40,827 bases of DNA, from assembly GCA_937884755.1 (NCBI GenBank), contig CAKZYJ010000124.1, positions 1 to 40,827 on the forward strand. Direction: 5' to 3'. Source of the DNA: an uncultured Flammeovirgaceae bacterium (GTDB lineage: Bacteria; Bacteroidota; Bacteroidia; Cytophagales; Cyclobacteriaceae). Both the position numbers and the translations under genes were made by a program. The notes under the pieces were generated by a model. The model had not been told where the DNA came from and made no database searches. It worked only from the letters and a program-made list of their open reading frames with translations. Positions 1 through 8,588 of this stretch are shown piece after piece; position 1 is the stretch's first letter, and the number at the start of each line of letters is the position of its first letter.

Positions 1-123
1 CAATCATAAGTTCGATTGTTCCATTGCTTGAGTGCTAAGTTGCGGCGACCGCGTAGTCATTATTCATCCGTCCTTTTACCTTTAATTTTTCCCATTCTAC
101 TCATGCTGTGGCCGCCTTCACTT

Positions 124-158
124 TACTCCTTGCTCCACACCCCGTGCTCCCTGCTACC
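124..158. repeat. degenerate GGAGCA-like short tandem repeat
   Basis: Read on the minus strand, this stretch is a run of loosely repeated GGAGCA/GGAGTA-type units (GCAGGGAGCA, then GTGGAGCAAGGAGTA). It covers the stop codon of the neighbouring dioxygenase gene and the start of the spacer beyond it. The units are imperfect, so it is only a low-complexity decayed repeat. Nothing else is recognisable in bases 1-123. Confidence 0.3.
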
Positions 159-1086
159 TAATTGGAATAAGATTTTGCTCAATGGATTTCCGGTTTTTCT
201 CTTCCCAGGGAGGTAGTTTTAAAGCGGTACCGAGGTCGGCTACTTCTTCATCTTTGATGAAGCCTGGCGGATTGGTGGCCACTTCAAACAGCACTCCCCC
301 CGGCTCACGGAAGTAGATAGAATGAAAGTACTGCCGATCCAAAACCTGCGTTACCTGCATCCCAGCATCAACCAGTTTTTCCCGAATCTGCCGCTGTGTT
401 TCGTCACTATCAGTGCTAAAAGCTACATGATGAATAGTACCACCTCCCGACAACCCCCGCTGGGCATTGGGCGGACATGCCAGATCAACGATACTCCCGG
501 GACTACCGTTGCTTGCCTGTAGCCTAATCCGTCCCGGCTTATCGGATACCACTGAATATTCCATAGTGTTGGTTAATAAGTGCTGAGTAGCCTTGGGATT
601 TACTACGCAGATGGTTACTCCAAAAAACCCTCGTATAGCATGCTCTTCGGGTACTTCACCACCCCCCCAGCCTTTCCGCTGATCATTTTCGCCAGCTACA
701 AGTTCCAACAGCAATCCGTCAGGATCTTCCAGTGGCAGCACGGTTTCATCTCCCCGCCGACTAGGCGATTGAAACGAAACTTTGTGTTCTTCCAGACGTC
801 TAGCCCAATAATCTATCGAGTCGTTCGGGATAGAAAAAGAGGTTATAATAACTTGCCCCGTACCAATGCGCCCTCGCTGGATGCCGGGGTAGGGGAAAAA
901 TGTCATGATGGTACCCGGTTGCCCAGTTTCATCGCCGTAGTACAGATGATAAACATCCGTAGCATCAAAGTTTATGGTCTTTTTAACTAAGCGTAGCCCT
1001 AAGGTTTTACTGTAAAAATCGACATTAGTTTGAGGGTGACCACCCAAAGCGGTAATATGGTGAAGTCCGTTAATGAGTTGTGACAT
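154..1086 (-). CDS. ring-cleaving dioxygenase, VOC/glyoxalase superfamily
   Basis: The 310-residue protein has two vicinal-oxygen-chelate modules, the first starting with LHHITALGG (residues 8-16) and the second with TIHHVAFS (residues 217-224). H10, H220 and E268 (in GVLFEVA) sit where the metal ligands of the family lie. Length and layout match the MhqO/LinE-like group annotated as ring-cleaving dioxygenases, which are thought to open hydroquinone or catechol rings with Fe(II). There is no signal peptide, so the protein is cytoplasmic. It lies on the same strand as the sugar genes upstream, but a 117-bp gap makes co-transcription uncertain. The substrate cannot be read from the sequence; a glyoxalase-like or thiol-detoxifying role is possible. 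The ATG start gives a normal family N-terminus. Confidence 0.85.
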   Translation of the reverse strand: MSQLINGLHHITALGGHPQTNVDFYSKTLGLRLVKKTINFDATDVYHLYYGDETGQPGTIMTFFPYPGIQRGRIGTGQVIITSFSIPNDSIDYWARRLEEHKVSFQSPSRRGDETVLPLEDPDGLLLELVAGENDQRKGWGGGEVPEEHAIRGFFGVTICVVNPKATQHLLTNTMEYSVVSDKPGRIRLQASNGSPGSIVDLACPPNAQRGLSGGGTIHHVAFSTDSDETQRQIREKLVDAGMQVTQVLDRQYFHSIYFREPGGVLFEVATNPPGFIKDEEVADLGTALKLPPWEEKNRKSIEQNLIPIR

Positions 1087-1203
1087 ACTCTGGTGAGTTA
1101 ATGCAGTATGAGATTTTGTATTAGTAGATCAACGTAGAGGTTGACAGTGGTGTTTGGCTATTAATACTAATTGAGAGTGGAAGTTATCTTGGTAAGCAGT
1201 ATG

Positions 1204-2103
1204 CTACCGAGGGACATTATTTAACGTTTCCAGGCCTAACACCAGCGCCTGCGTACCTAATTTACCGTGACCCTGGGCTTTTACCGCTTCGTACAACTGC
1301 TTCACAAGTGCTAGTCCGGGCAGTGCGAGCCCCATTCGGTTGGCTTCGGATAGGGCAATGCCCATATCCTTGATAAAGTGCTCTACGTAGAAGCCGGGAT
1401 CAAAATTCCGGTTCACTACGCGGGGCGCGAGGTTGTCCAACGTCCAGCAGGCGGCCGCTCCACCGCTGATGGATTGCAACATGGTAGGTAAGTCCAGTCC
1501 GGCACGGTGAGCGTAGAGCAAGCATTCGCAGACACCGATCATGGTGCCGGCAATGGTGATCTGGTTACACATTTTGGTATGCTGTCCCGAACCGGCTTCG
1601 CCCTGATAGACAATATTCTTACCCATAACCTCAAACAGCGGCATCACGGTGTCTACCGCCGCTTGGTCGCCGCCGACCATAATGGAGAGCTTGCCGCTCT
1701 TGGCTCCTACATCCCCACCCGAAACTGGAGCATCTATAGCAGATGCTTTCTTTTGCTTACCGGCCTGGTAAATTTCCTGCGCTAGGCTAGGCTCAGTGGT
1801 AGTCATGTCCACCCAGATACTTCCTTCTTTAGCTCCGGCCAACACCCCATCTTCACCCAGATAAACGTCACGTACATCCTGCGGAAATCCCACAATAGTA
1901 AATACCACATCTGATTGTTCGGCTACTGCCTGGGGGGTATCAGCCCAAGTGGCTCCCCGGCGCAGGGCGGCTTCGGCCTTTTCTCGGGTACGGTTATAAA
2001 CTACACAGTTATAGTCAGCTTCCTGCAAACGGTCTACCATAGCGGCTCCCATGACGCCGGTACCGATCCAGCCAATGGTGGTGTCTTTTGTCAACTTTAT
2101 CAT
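1204..2103 (-). CDS. NAD(P)-dependent oxidoreductase, 3-hydroxyisobutyrate dehydrogenase family
   Basis: The 299-residue protein carries the N-terminal Rossmann motif GWIGTGVMG (residues 11-19), the beta-hydroxyacid dehydrogenase signature [16 protein letters not shown] (124-139) and the conserved catalytic lysine K177 in [11 protein letters not shown]. This is the pattern of 3-hydroxyisobutyrate, tartronate-semialdehyde and related 3-hydroxyacid dehydrogenases, which oxidise a 3-hydroxyacid with NAD or NADP in the cytoplasm. It is the last gene of the minus-strand cluster with the fucosidase and sulfatase, 54 bp downstream of the fucosidase. Inference: it may act on an acid made from the released sugar, but it could equally belong to branched-chain amino acid breakdown or glyoxylate metabolism. 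Family assignment is secure; the substrate is not. Confidence 0.88.
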   Translation of the reverse strand: MIKLTKDTTIGWIGTGVMGAAMVDRLQEADYNCVVYNRTREKAEAALRRGATWADTPQAVAEQSDVVFTIVGFPQDVRDVYLGEDGVLAGAKEGSIWVDMTTTEPSLAQEIYQAGKQKKASAIDAPVSGGDVGAKSGKLSIMVGGDQAAVDTVMPLFEVMGKNIVYQGEAGSGQHTKMCNQITIAGTMIGVCECLLYAHRAGLDLPTMLQSISGGAAACWTLDNLAPRVVNRNFDPGFYVEHFIKDMGIALSEANRMGLALPGLALVKQLYEAVKAQGHGKLGTQALVLGLETLNNVPR

Positions 2104-2157
2104 TTTGTCTGGGTGTTATAGTGTTTTGGTAAATTGGGATTAATTATCTGCTGGTTC

Positions 2158-3825
2158 CTATCTGACAGTAATACGTTGAATATCGCCCTGCACTTCAATT
2201 TTCGGATGCCGCAGTACGGCCTGATACTCATATTCGTTACTCCCTTCCAACTGAGGCACCGTCACGGTAAAGGCTTCAGTTTCGCCCAACGTCTTAAACT
2301 CGGTTTCCTGCCAGGGCTGGGTGTACAAGGCTTCGGTGAACCCGGCGTAGGGTCGGTAGACAAAGCCTACTTCTACCTGTTTGGCATCTCCGGTATCAAT
2401 TATTTCACCGCTTAGCACCACTCCTTCGGAAGAGACCTGAGCCGACACAGTTTGTACCGCCGGAGGTTCCAGCGCCGGAACCACATTTTCCAGTTTAAGT
2501 ACGATGGGGTTATGCCACTTGTGATTGTTGTAGATACGGTGCGCGCGTACGCAGGAAACGTGCAGTCCATCTTCTTTTTGCTCAAAGTAAGTTTGTCCGT
2601 CTACCTCGGGTTGGTACTCCACCACCGCCCCTGATTGCCCCAGCACATTCACTTCGGTCTGGTCGGTAGCCTGCACCGATCCGATCACAAACTCGCGGCG
2701 CTCACCCCGCGGCCAGTCGGACTGATTGGTTAAATAAGCATAAACCGTGTTTCCGTCCTTACTGCGGGTAAACCAGATGTCCCGCTCCCGAGGGATAATC
2801 CAAGGGCGGACATTCTGTACCGCTTCCTGATTGATGAAGTGCCAGGCGGCTACTTCCCGCAAGCGTTCTTCCTGCTCAATGGGGAGTTCGCCGTTGGGTT
2901 TAGGGCCTACGTTGAGCAGCAATGTACCGCCTTTGGCCCGGCTTTCAATCAAAATCTCAATCAGCCGCGCTCCTGATTTGTAGTCGTCGTTAGTGGGTTT
3001 GTATTGCCACTGTGTGCCCATCGTTACACAGGCCTCCCAGGGCTTATCGGAAGTTACACCTAATACTGTTTGTTCGGGAGTAGCAATGGCGCCCCGGGTA
3101 ACTAGCACATTGGGCTGTAAGCCCCAGCTTACTTCCTTAGCCTTTTCCTGTAACGGCCCCTCTCCGCCATCGAAGAAGAGTACATCTACCTGTCCGTAGT
3201 TCGACATCAGTTCGGTACACTGGGTTTCTACGTAGGCCACGTATTCTTCCATCAGTTCATCCGGCAACGGTTCGGGGAAGCGGCGGCGTACCGTCTGGTT
3301 ATGGGTATGGAGAAACCAGAAATCCTCGGGTGAGTAGTAAAATCCTACGGCCAGGCCCTGTTCGCGGGTAGCATCCACAAACTCGGCTACTAGGTCTTTT
3401 CCGTAGGGGGTTTGCATAATGTTGAACTCAGTCGTTTCAGTATCCCAGAGGCAAAATCCGGAATGGTGCTTGGTGGTGAGTACAATGTACTTCATACCGG
3501 CCAGTTTAGCCAGTACCGCAATTTCTTTAGCAGAATACTCGTCGGGATTGAAAGTTTGGGGCAATACATTGATAAAACGATCCAGGTAATCCTCCGAAGC
3601 TCCTACCATAGAGTGGCTAATCACCATGCCCAACTGACTATCGAAGCTAAAGTGAATAAACATGCCGAATCCGGCATCCTTCAGCCACTCTTCTCGCTCC
3701 GGCTGGTTACGATTGATTAATGCTTCGTCGACATTTACCGTTTGAGCCATTGCTGGCAGCATTAGACTGAAAATCAGTAAACTAATTAGGCTTTGCCATA
3801 TGCACGCCTGCTTTTCAGATTTCAT
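2158..3825 (-). CDS. secreted alpha-L-fucosidase, GH29
   Basis: A signal peptide ends near residue 28 (LPAMAQ), so the 555-residue enzyme is exported. The catalytic barrel shows GMFIHFS (54-60), the substrate-binding pair in TKHHSGF (118-124), FYYSPEDFW (162-170) and the putative nucleophile D219 in VDVLFFDGGEG, all typical of GH29 retaining alpha-L-fucosidases. The segment from about residue 350 onward looks like one or two beta-sandwich accessory domains. The family hydrolyses terminal alpha-L-fucose from glycans. The start lies 12 bp after the stop of the sulfatase gene, which argues for one transcript and for a shared sulfated fucose-containing substrate such as a fucoidan or host glycan. 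The acid/base residue cannot be assigned confidently by eye. Confidence 0.9.
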   Translation of the reverse strand: MKSEKQACIWQSLISLLIFSLMLPAMAQTVNVDEALINRNQPEREEWLKDAGFGMFIHFSFDSQLGMVISHSMVGASEDYLDRFINVLPQTFNPDEYSAKEIAVLAKLAGMKYIVLTTKHHSGFCLWDTETTEFNIMQTPYGKDLVAEFVDATREQGLAVGFYYSPEDFWFLHTHNQTVRRRFPEPLPDELMEEYVAYVETQCTELMSNYGQVDVLFFDGGEGPLQEKAKEVSWGLQPNVLVTRGAIATPEQTVLGVTSDKPWEACVTMGTQWQYKPTNDDYKSGARLIEILIESRAKGGTLLLNVGPKPNGELPIEQEERLREVAAWHFINQEAVQNVRPWIIPRERDIWFTRSKDGNTVYAYLTNQSDWPRGERREFVIGSVQATDQTEVNVLGQSGAVVEYQPEVDGQTYFEQKEDGLHVSCVRAHRIYNNHKWHNPIVLKLENVVPALEPPAVQTVSAQVSSEGVVLSGEIIDTGDAKQVEVGFVYRPYAGFTEALYTQPWQETEFKTLGETEAFTVTVPQLEGSNEYEYQAVLRHPKIEVQGDIQRITVR

Positions 3826-3837
3826 ATCTCATATTTC

Positions 3838-5739
3838 TTATCTGCTCTGTTTCATCTCGGTAAGCTTATCGGCCAATTGCCGAGCCGCTCGTACGTCATA
3901 GCCCCGCTGTTCTTCATCCTCCGGAATTATTTTTTCCACCATGTCCAGCGAAGGTAATGCATCTTCATGCATTGTCTCCAACACATTGAGTGCCTGCACG
4001 CGAGCCATTAAATTATCATCACCTAAAGCTTCACGTAGGGTGTTTACCGCAGACTGTTTTTCTCCCAAGTGATATAAAGCTTCTGCAGCGGCAATTTGCA
4101 CGCTTACTTCGCTATCGTCCAGCAGCGTCTGTAATTTGTCTTTCGCCGCTCCCGCGTGCTCTGCCAGAATACGGCAGCCAGTAGCCGCCCAGTAACGGAT
4201 CACCGGGTTTTCGTGGTTAAGCTGATTGATTAGATCCGGAACGTACTGCGGGTCGCGCATGGTGGCCTTTTCGGCTACTGGCAAGATATCTTCTAGGGAG
4301 TAAGCCTCAGTACGGGCAAATTCGTAGAGCGTAGTAGAAGAGTCACTGGCTACATCCAGCATCATCGGTTCGGGCATGAATCCCACATCCCGAATACTGA
4401 TGAGCCACTGCTGATTGGCTTCTCTTAGTTTCGCCAATATCTCCTGATGTTCAGGATCATCCGCCAGATTATTAATATTGTGCGGGTCAGCTATCACATC
4501 GTAGAGTTCCTCGGCAGGTTTCTCCCGGAAAAAGGCTGATTGTACATCATTTAGCTCACCAGCCAAATAAGCTTCCTCCCAGGAGCGCATGGAAGGTGCT
4601 CTCCACAAGTACTCAATAAACTGAGCGTAAATTTTATGCGGCAGGTAGTTACGGGCGTAGCGGTACTGTTTATTCCTTACTGAGCGAACCATATCAAAAC
4701 GCTCGTCCATTCGACCCCGAAAGTTATAGGCATAGGGCTGTGGTTCGGTGGCCTGTTCCCCTAAGAAGGCATTTCCCTGCATATAATCAGGAACAGTAAC
4801 CCCTACCAGCGAGAGCAGTGTAGGAGCAAAATCTACGAAAGTAACTAGTCGGTCATTCGTGGTTCCAGGTGCGCTAGGGGCTAAATGTTGGTAAGCTTCA
4901 GGGAAGCGAATAACCAGTGGAATATGCAGTCCCGATTCGTAGATAAACCGTTTGCTTCGCCCCACTACTCCACCGTGGTCACTGTAGTAAAATACGATGG
5001 TGCTATCCGCTAAGCCCGATTCTTCTAGCTCTTGCAATACTTGTCCTACCTGTGCATCCATTTGCTGTACCCGGTCGTAGTACTGCGCCCAGTCGTGTTC
5101 CATTTCCGGAGTACGCGGGTGGTAAGGCGGAATGGGAACCGTCGCCGGATCATGCATCAGCGAGTCGTTAGGAATGAAGGAGTGAATAGAGCTCTCGTGG
5201 GAGGTGGTAAAGTTAAAGATGGCGAAAAACGGTTGACCGGGTGCCCGATTTTTGTAAGTAGCCTCCCGGCTTGATTCATCCCACACGTTGGGTTGGTCTA
5301 CCGTATTGTAGTCTTTTTTTACGTTGTTGGTGCAGTAATAACCTGCTTCTTTGAGATAAGCCGGATAAAAACGCACAAAATCGGGTACAGGATAGTTGCT
5401 GCGCATATGCTCAGTTCCTAAAGAATTAGGATACATACCCGTGATAAGAGCATTTCGCGATGGGGCGCAGACCGGGGCGGCAGAAAAGGCATTGGTGTAA
5501 CGTACTCCCTCGATGGCCAAACGATCAATGTTGGGAGTGGTGGCAAAAGTATCGCCGTAGGCTCCAATGAATGGGCTATTATCTTCGCTAGTAATCCATA
5601 AAATGTTGGGCAGACGTTCCGCTACCGTTTCGGTTTGCTCAGGTACTGAACAGCTCCAGGCCAGAATTGCCAATAAACCCACTAATCTCCCCAGATTAAT
5701 AATCTTAAAGAATGGTGACCCAATTGTTAATCTTAACAT
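3838..5739 (-). CDS. lipoprotein sulfatase with C-terminal HEAT-like repeats
   Basis: The protein has 633 residues. A hydrophobic leader ending AILAWSC puts a probable lipidated cysteine at residue 30. The sulfatase core begins PNILWITSEDNSPFIGAYGD with metal-binding acidic residues, and C91 in VCAPSRNALITG is the formylglycine-forming cysteine of type I sulfatases (CxPSR), which needs an anaerobic- or FGE-type maturase not present here. FYYSDHGG (about residues 250-257) supplies further metal ligands. From about residue 495 the sequence changes to alpha-helical units with phrases such as NPVIRYWAATGCRILAE and SVQIAAAEALYHLG, which are HEAT-like repeats. The relatives I recall are heparan-N-sulfatase-like arylsulfatases. 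Together with the adjacent fucosidase it probably desulfates a cell-surface-captured glycan. Confidence 0.9.
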   Translation of the reverse strand: MLRLTIGSPFFKIINLGRLVGLLAILAWSCSVPEQTETVAERLPNILWITSEDNSPFIGAYGDTFATTPNIDRLAIEGVRYTNAFSAAPVCAPSRNALITGMYPNSLGTEHMRSNYPVPDFVRFYPAYLKEAGYYCTNNVKKDYNTVDQPNVWDESSREATYKNRAPGQPFFAIFNFTTSHESSIHSFIPNDSLMHDPATVPIPPYHPRTPEMEHDWAQYYDRVQQMDAQVGQVLQELEESGLADSTIVFYYSDHGGVVGRSKRFIYESGLHIPLVIRFPEAYQHLAPSAPGTTNDRLVTFVDFAPTLLSLVGVTVPDYMQGNAFLGEQATEPQPYAYNFRGRMDERFDMVRSVRNKQYRYARNYLPHKIYAQFIEYLWRAPSMRSWEEAYLAGELNDVQSAFFREKPAEELYDVIADPHNINNLADDPEHQEILAKLREANQQWLISIRDVGFMPEPMMLDVASDSSTTLYEFARTEAYSLEDILPVAEKATMRDPQYVPDLINQLNHENPVIRYWAATGCRILAEHAGAAKDKLQTLLDDSEVSVQIAAAEALYHLGEKQSAVNTLREALGDDNLMARVQALNVLETMHEDALPSLDMVEKIIPEDEEQRGYDVRAARQLADKLTEMKQSR

Positions 5740-5858
5740 AATATTGATTTAACTGATATTTGAAAAATTCCCAGTAGCTTCGTATCATACTTTTTCGACT
5801 GCTCAGGATGGAATTTTTTAAGGTAAGACTTGTCACGTTTGGCAGGTCTTCTTTTTTG

Positions 5859-6809
5859 TTAGGCTTTCATTGCCTTCGCTACCGATTGTTTCATCTTGGT
5901 TAGGCCAGTTTTGGCTACAGTCAGAGCATCCTGCTTCCAGTAATCTCTATTGAACAGCTCCAACGAGAGTATTTTTCCGGGTCCGGTCTTTCTTAGATCT
6001 TGCAGCACTTCGGTTACCGGGGCCACACCGTCGCCGGGGTAAACCCGATAGCTGTCGTCTATTTCGGACCGAACGGGCTGGGCCGGATAATCATTCACGT
6101 GGAATAACTCTATGGCGGAACCGCTTAACAGTTTAAGTCCATTAAACTCTGAGCCACCCTTGTAGAGATGGTAAATATCGGGTAAGATACGAGCTCTAGG
6201 GTGCTGACTTTCTACCGCTACAAACATGGTTTGGCCCAGTCGGTGCAGGTTGGCCGAAAAGCCCCACACCTCCAGTTGAGGAATCACATCCATTGATTCG
6301 CCTAATTCCAAAATAGCCCGGTAACGCTCGGCCGCTTTCATCAGATCTAAGCCAGGTTCCTTAGTAGCTCCGGCCGGAGGGGCCGCAATGCGGGTGCAAC
6401 CTAGCTGCGCTAGTATGTCCATCTCCTGTTTCAACTGCTCTATCGCCTGTTTCCGAACCGAATCGTCATCTACAATCCACTGAGCAAACCCGATGGCGCT
6501 GGCTACGCTGATTCCCAAGTCATCAATTCGCTTCTGTAAATCGGAAAGACTACTTCCTTCTTCCTGATACTTCTGAAGGCCGTTGATCCACACTTCCATC
6601 GCATCGTATCCGGCTTCAGAGGCGATTTCCAGTTCCCGAACTACACCTAGTTCCTGACCACGTAGCGTACTAGCGTTCAAACAATACTGAAAGTCGGCCT
6701 CGGTCGAGGAGTTGTTTGACTTATTGGAATATTGACCGAGTGATAGGGCCGATGAAGTGGCAAATAAGCCCATGAGTGCTTCCCGTCGGGTACAAGTTGA
6801 TTGAGGCAT
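5859..6809 (-). CDS. sugar phosphate isomerase/epimerase-like TIM-barrel protein, probably exported
   Basis: The 316-residue protein starts with a Tat-like leader (TRREALMGLFATSSALSLG, residues 7-25). The rest fits the xylose-isomerase-like TIM barrel: EIASEAGYDAMEVWI, MDILAQLGCTRIAAP, MDVIPQLEVWGF, ILPDIYHLYKGG, LFHVNDYPA and a final segment with LSLELFNRDYW. The conserved E, D, H and E residues of these segments normally bind a divalent metal. Members isomerise or epimerise sugars, and several take part in breakdown of 3-keto-sugars. It is the first gene of the minus-strand catabolic cluster, with 119 bp before the sulfatase gene. The substrate is unknown; an inosose dehydratase-like or 3-keto-glycoside activity is possible. 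Confidence 0.8.
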   Translation of the reverse strand: MPQSTCTRREALMGLFATSSALSLGQYSNKSNNSSTEADFQYCLNASTLRGQELGVVRELEIASEAGYDAMEVWINGLQKYQEEGSSLSDLQKRIDDLGISVASAIGFAQWIVDDDSVRKQAIEQLKQEMDILAQLGCTRIAAPPAGATKEPGLDLMKAAERYRAILELGESMDVIPQLEVWGFSANLHRLGQTMFVAVESQHPRARILPDIYHLYKGGSEFNGLKLLSGSAIELFHVNDYPAQPVRSEIDDSYRVYPGDGVAPVTEVLQDLRKTGPGKILSLELFNRDYWKQDALTVAKTGLTKMKQSVAKAMKA

Positions 6810-6901
6810 GCGGATTTTTAGGTTGTCTTTCGGCTAAACTAACCATCTTTACCCTTCACCGCAACTTTTTAGCGGTTTGTGTCTGACACACATTAAACAC
6901 A

Positions 6902-6923
6902 AAAACCCGGTACACCGGGTTTT
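6902..6923 (-). terminator. rho-independent terminator after the histidine kinase gene
   Basis: A perfect 9-bp stem (AAAACCCGG / CCGGGTTTT) closes a TACA loop and runs into T residues on both strands. It lies 63 bp past the histidine kinase stop codon and could also block transcription in the other direction. Confidence 0.8.
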
Positions 6924-6986
6924 GCCTCTTCAGAAAAGAGGATTAAGAAAAGTAAGTAGTAACGACTAAATGCGCTGCCGGGGAGG

Positions 6987-8111
6987 CTAACTGTACGAAG
7001 GCTCCTGAACCATTTCGGCCACGGGTACGGTGAAGTAAAAAGTCGTGCCTTTCCCCTCTTCACTTTCTACCCAAATATTACCGCCATTCCGACGCACAAA
7101 TTCTCCGCATAATGCCAGCCCCAGACCGGTACCTTTTTCCTGAGAAGTTCCTTTGGTTGAATAACCAGTCTGCGTAAATAGTTTTGCTATCACCTCTTCA
7201 CTCATACCAATCCCATTATCCGACACTGAAATAGCAATAAGGCCATTTTGCTGCTCAGTGGAAACCTGAATAATACCCCCAGGCATAGTGAACTTAATAG
7301 CGTTCGATAATAAGTTACGTACTACTAGCTGGATCATATCAGGATCAGCGTGCACCAGAATGTCGGGGTCAATATCCTTCTCGATTCGGATGCTTTTCTG
7401 ATTAGCGAGTTGCAACAGCATACCTACGGTTTCATCTATCTCCGGGGCTAATGGAAAAGCGATAACGTTCATCTTCAGGCCGTTCATTTGCGTACGAGCC
7501 CAATTCAATAGATTGTCCAACAGACTAATGCTATGGTCCACCTTCTGAGAAAGGTGGGGCAGCATATTTTTTAGCTCTTCCGGAGTCAGCACATCCAGAT
7601 GTAGTAAGTTAAGTACTCCTTGTATCGTGTTGAGTGGGCTTCGAAAATCGTGGGCAATAATGGAAAACATCTTATCTTTTACCCGATTCATTTCCTCCAA
7701 TGCTTTCCGCTGCTCATCCATTGCTTCGTTCTGCAACCGTGATCGAGTATGAAGCTCTTTCAAGGCGTGGTTTTTTTGACGTATCTCCGCGTTTTTGGCT
7801 TTCAGTTCTCCGTTAATCGCCCTCATGCGCTTACGGCCTATCGTCAGTGTGGTGGTTAAGAGCAGTAATACGGTAGTACTAAACAGCATTGTGTAGAATA
7901 ACACATCTCTTACACCACCCTCTTCAGAAGATGCACCCCTGATTCCAGGACTGAGTGAAGCCTGTCGCTGGTCATCTTGTTGTACCGTACTCGCTATTGA
8001 CTGACCCTCGGCGTATGAAGGCACCTTTACCAAATAAGAATTTTCTTGTGCCTCCAATCTCAATAAGCAGCAAAATAGTAGCAGGAAGAACGTGCAAATT
8101 CTTCTTTTCAT
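6987..8111 (-). CDS. sensor histidine kinase (orphan)
   Basis: The 374-residue protein has a signal peptide (to about residue 22), a short extracytoplasmic segment of roughly 45 residues, one membrane helix (about 70-91) and a coiled coil (about 95-145). The HisKA domain has the phospho-accepting H154 in SIIAHDFRSPLN. The ATPase domain shows the N box VRNLLSNAIKFT (N270), G1 box SDNGIGM (297-303) and G2 box GTGLGL (327-332), so it should be an active kinase. The extracytoplasmic part is too small to be a known sensor domain. No response regulator is adjacent, so its partner lies elsewhere. A strong terminator follows, and the gene appears to be a single transcription unit. Confidence 0.92.
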   Translation of the reverse strand: MKRRICTFFLLLFCCLLRLEAQENSYLVKVPSYAEGQSIASTVQQDDQRQASLSPGIRGASSEEGGVRDVLFYTMLFSTTVLLLLTTTLTIGRKRMRAINGELKAKNAEIRQKNHALKELHTRSRLQNEAMDEQRKALEEMNRVKDKMFSIIAHDFRSPLNTIQGVLNLLHLDVLTPEELKNMLPHLSQKVDHSISLLDNLLNWARTQMNGLKMNVIAFPLAPEIDETVGMLLQLANQKSIRIEKDIDPDILVHADPDMIQLVVRNLLSNAIKFTMPGGIIQVSTEQQNGLIAISVSDNGIGMSEEVIAKLFTQTGYSTKGTSQEKGTGLGLALCGEFVRRNGGNIWVESEEGKGTTFYFTVPVAEMVQEPSYS

Positions 8112-8533
8112 AAATCTATATCAAACAAGTGTGGGCGTTACTTTTTATAAACTTCCAGTAAAAGTAGGTAATTTCCAACTTGGTAGGGTATTACAAGTGC
8201 TAGGCAGATGTAAGGCTTTGAGGAAATCTGGGAAAAAATACACTTTTTATCTGGGAGAAATGCCCATTAGAATCCTAACAGCCAGCCTAAATCACATTTT
8301 TAGTATTTACTCTTGTATTCTTTGGTTAAGGCTGCGAGTAAGGTTTTTGGTAAAACTACCTTATCATTTATTCTTAGCCAGTCTTCAGATAAGGTGCTTA
8401 GACGTACTTTTTTCTCTGGTATGCATCAGATTACAGGAAATAGGCAAAAAAATGGCACAACTGCACGTGGATGACAGGCTAGGGACAGCTAAAAATTAGC
8501 AGAACGTACTCCCTATCGGAAAAGAATCAGAAA
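8112..8533. other. intergenic region without convincing gene
   Basis: About 420 bp between the start of the histidine kinase gene and the terminator of the subtilase gene. A plus-strand reading frame covers much of it, but its product is rich in L, R, K and I with no domain, no signal peptide and no good start context. I take it as the leader and promoter region of the kinase. A weak inverted repeat with arms AAGGT and ACCTT lies near 8341-8363. I see no RNA gene. Confidence 0.5.
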
Positions 8534-8562
8534 CTAAAAAAGCCTTCATAATTGGAAGGCTT
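8534..8562 (-). terminator. rho-independent terminator of the subtilase gene
   Basis: On the minus strand the stem AAGCCTTC / GAAGGCTT (8 bp, 7-nt loop at 8548-8554) is followed directly by a run of six T. It starts 26 bp past the subtilase stop codon, the normal position for a transcript end. Confidence 0.85.
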
Positions 8563-8588
8563 CTGGGTATCAGTAAGATTAAATCAGC

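Noticed and set aside
16-216. Short plus-strand frame at the window start with a hydrophobic product
   Set aside because: Overlaps the end of the dioxygenase gene and a low-complexity repeat; no sign of a real protein.
580-990. Plus-strand frame opposite the dioxygenase gene
   Set aside because: Entirely inside a well-supported gene on the other strand; the product has no recognisable motif.
8092-8499. Plus-strand open frame of 135 codons in the gap before the histidine kinase
   Set aside because: No domain, odd composition (many L, R, K, I), overlap with the start of the kinase gene on the other strand and no promoter. Treated as non-coding.
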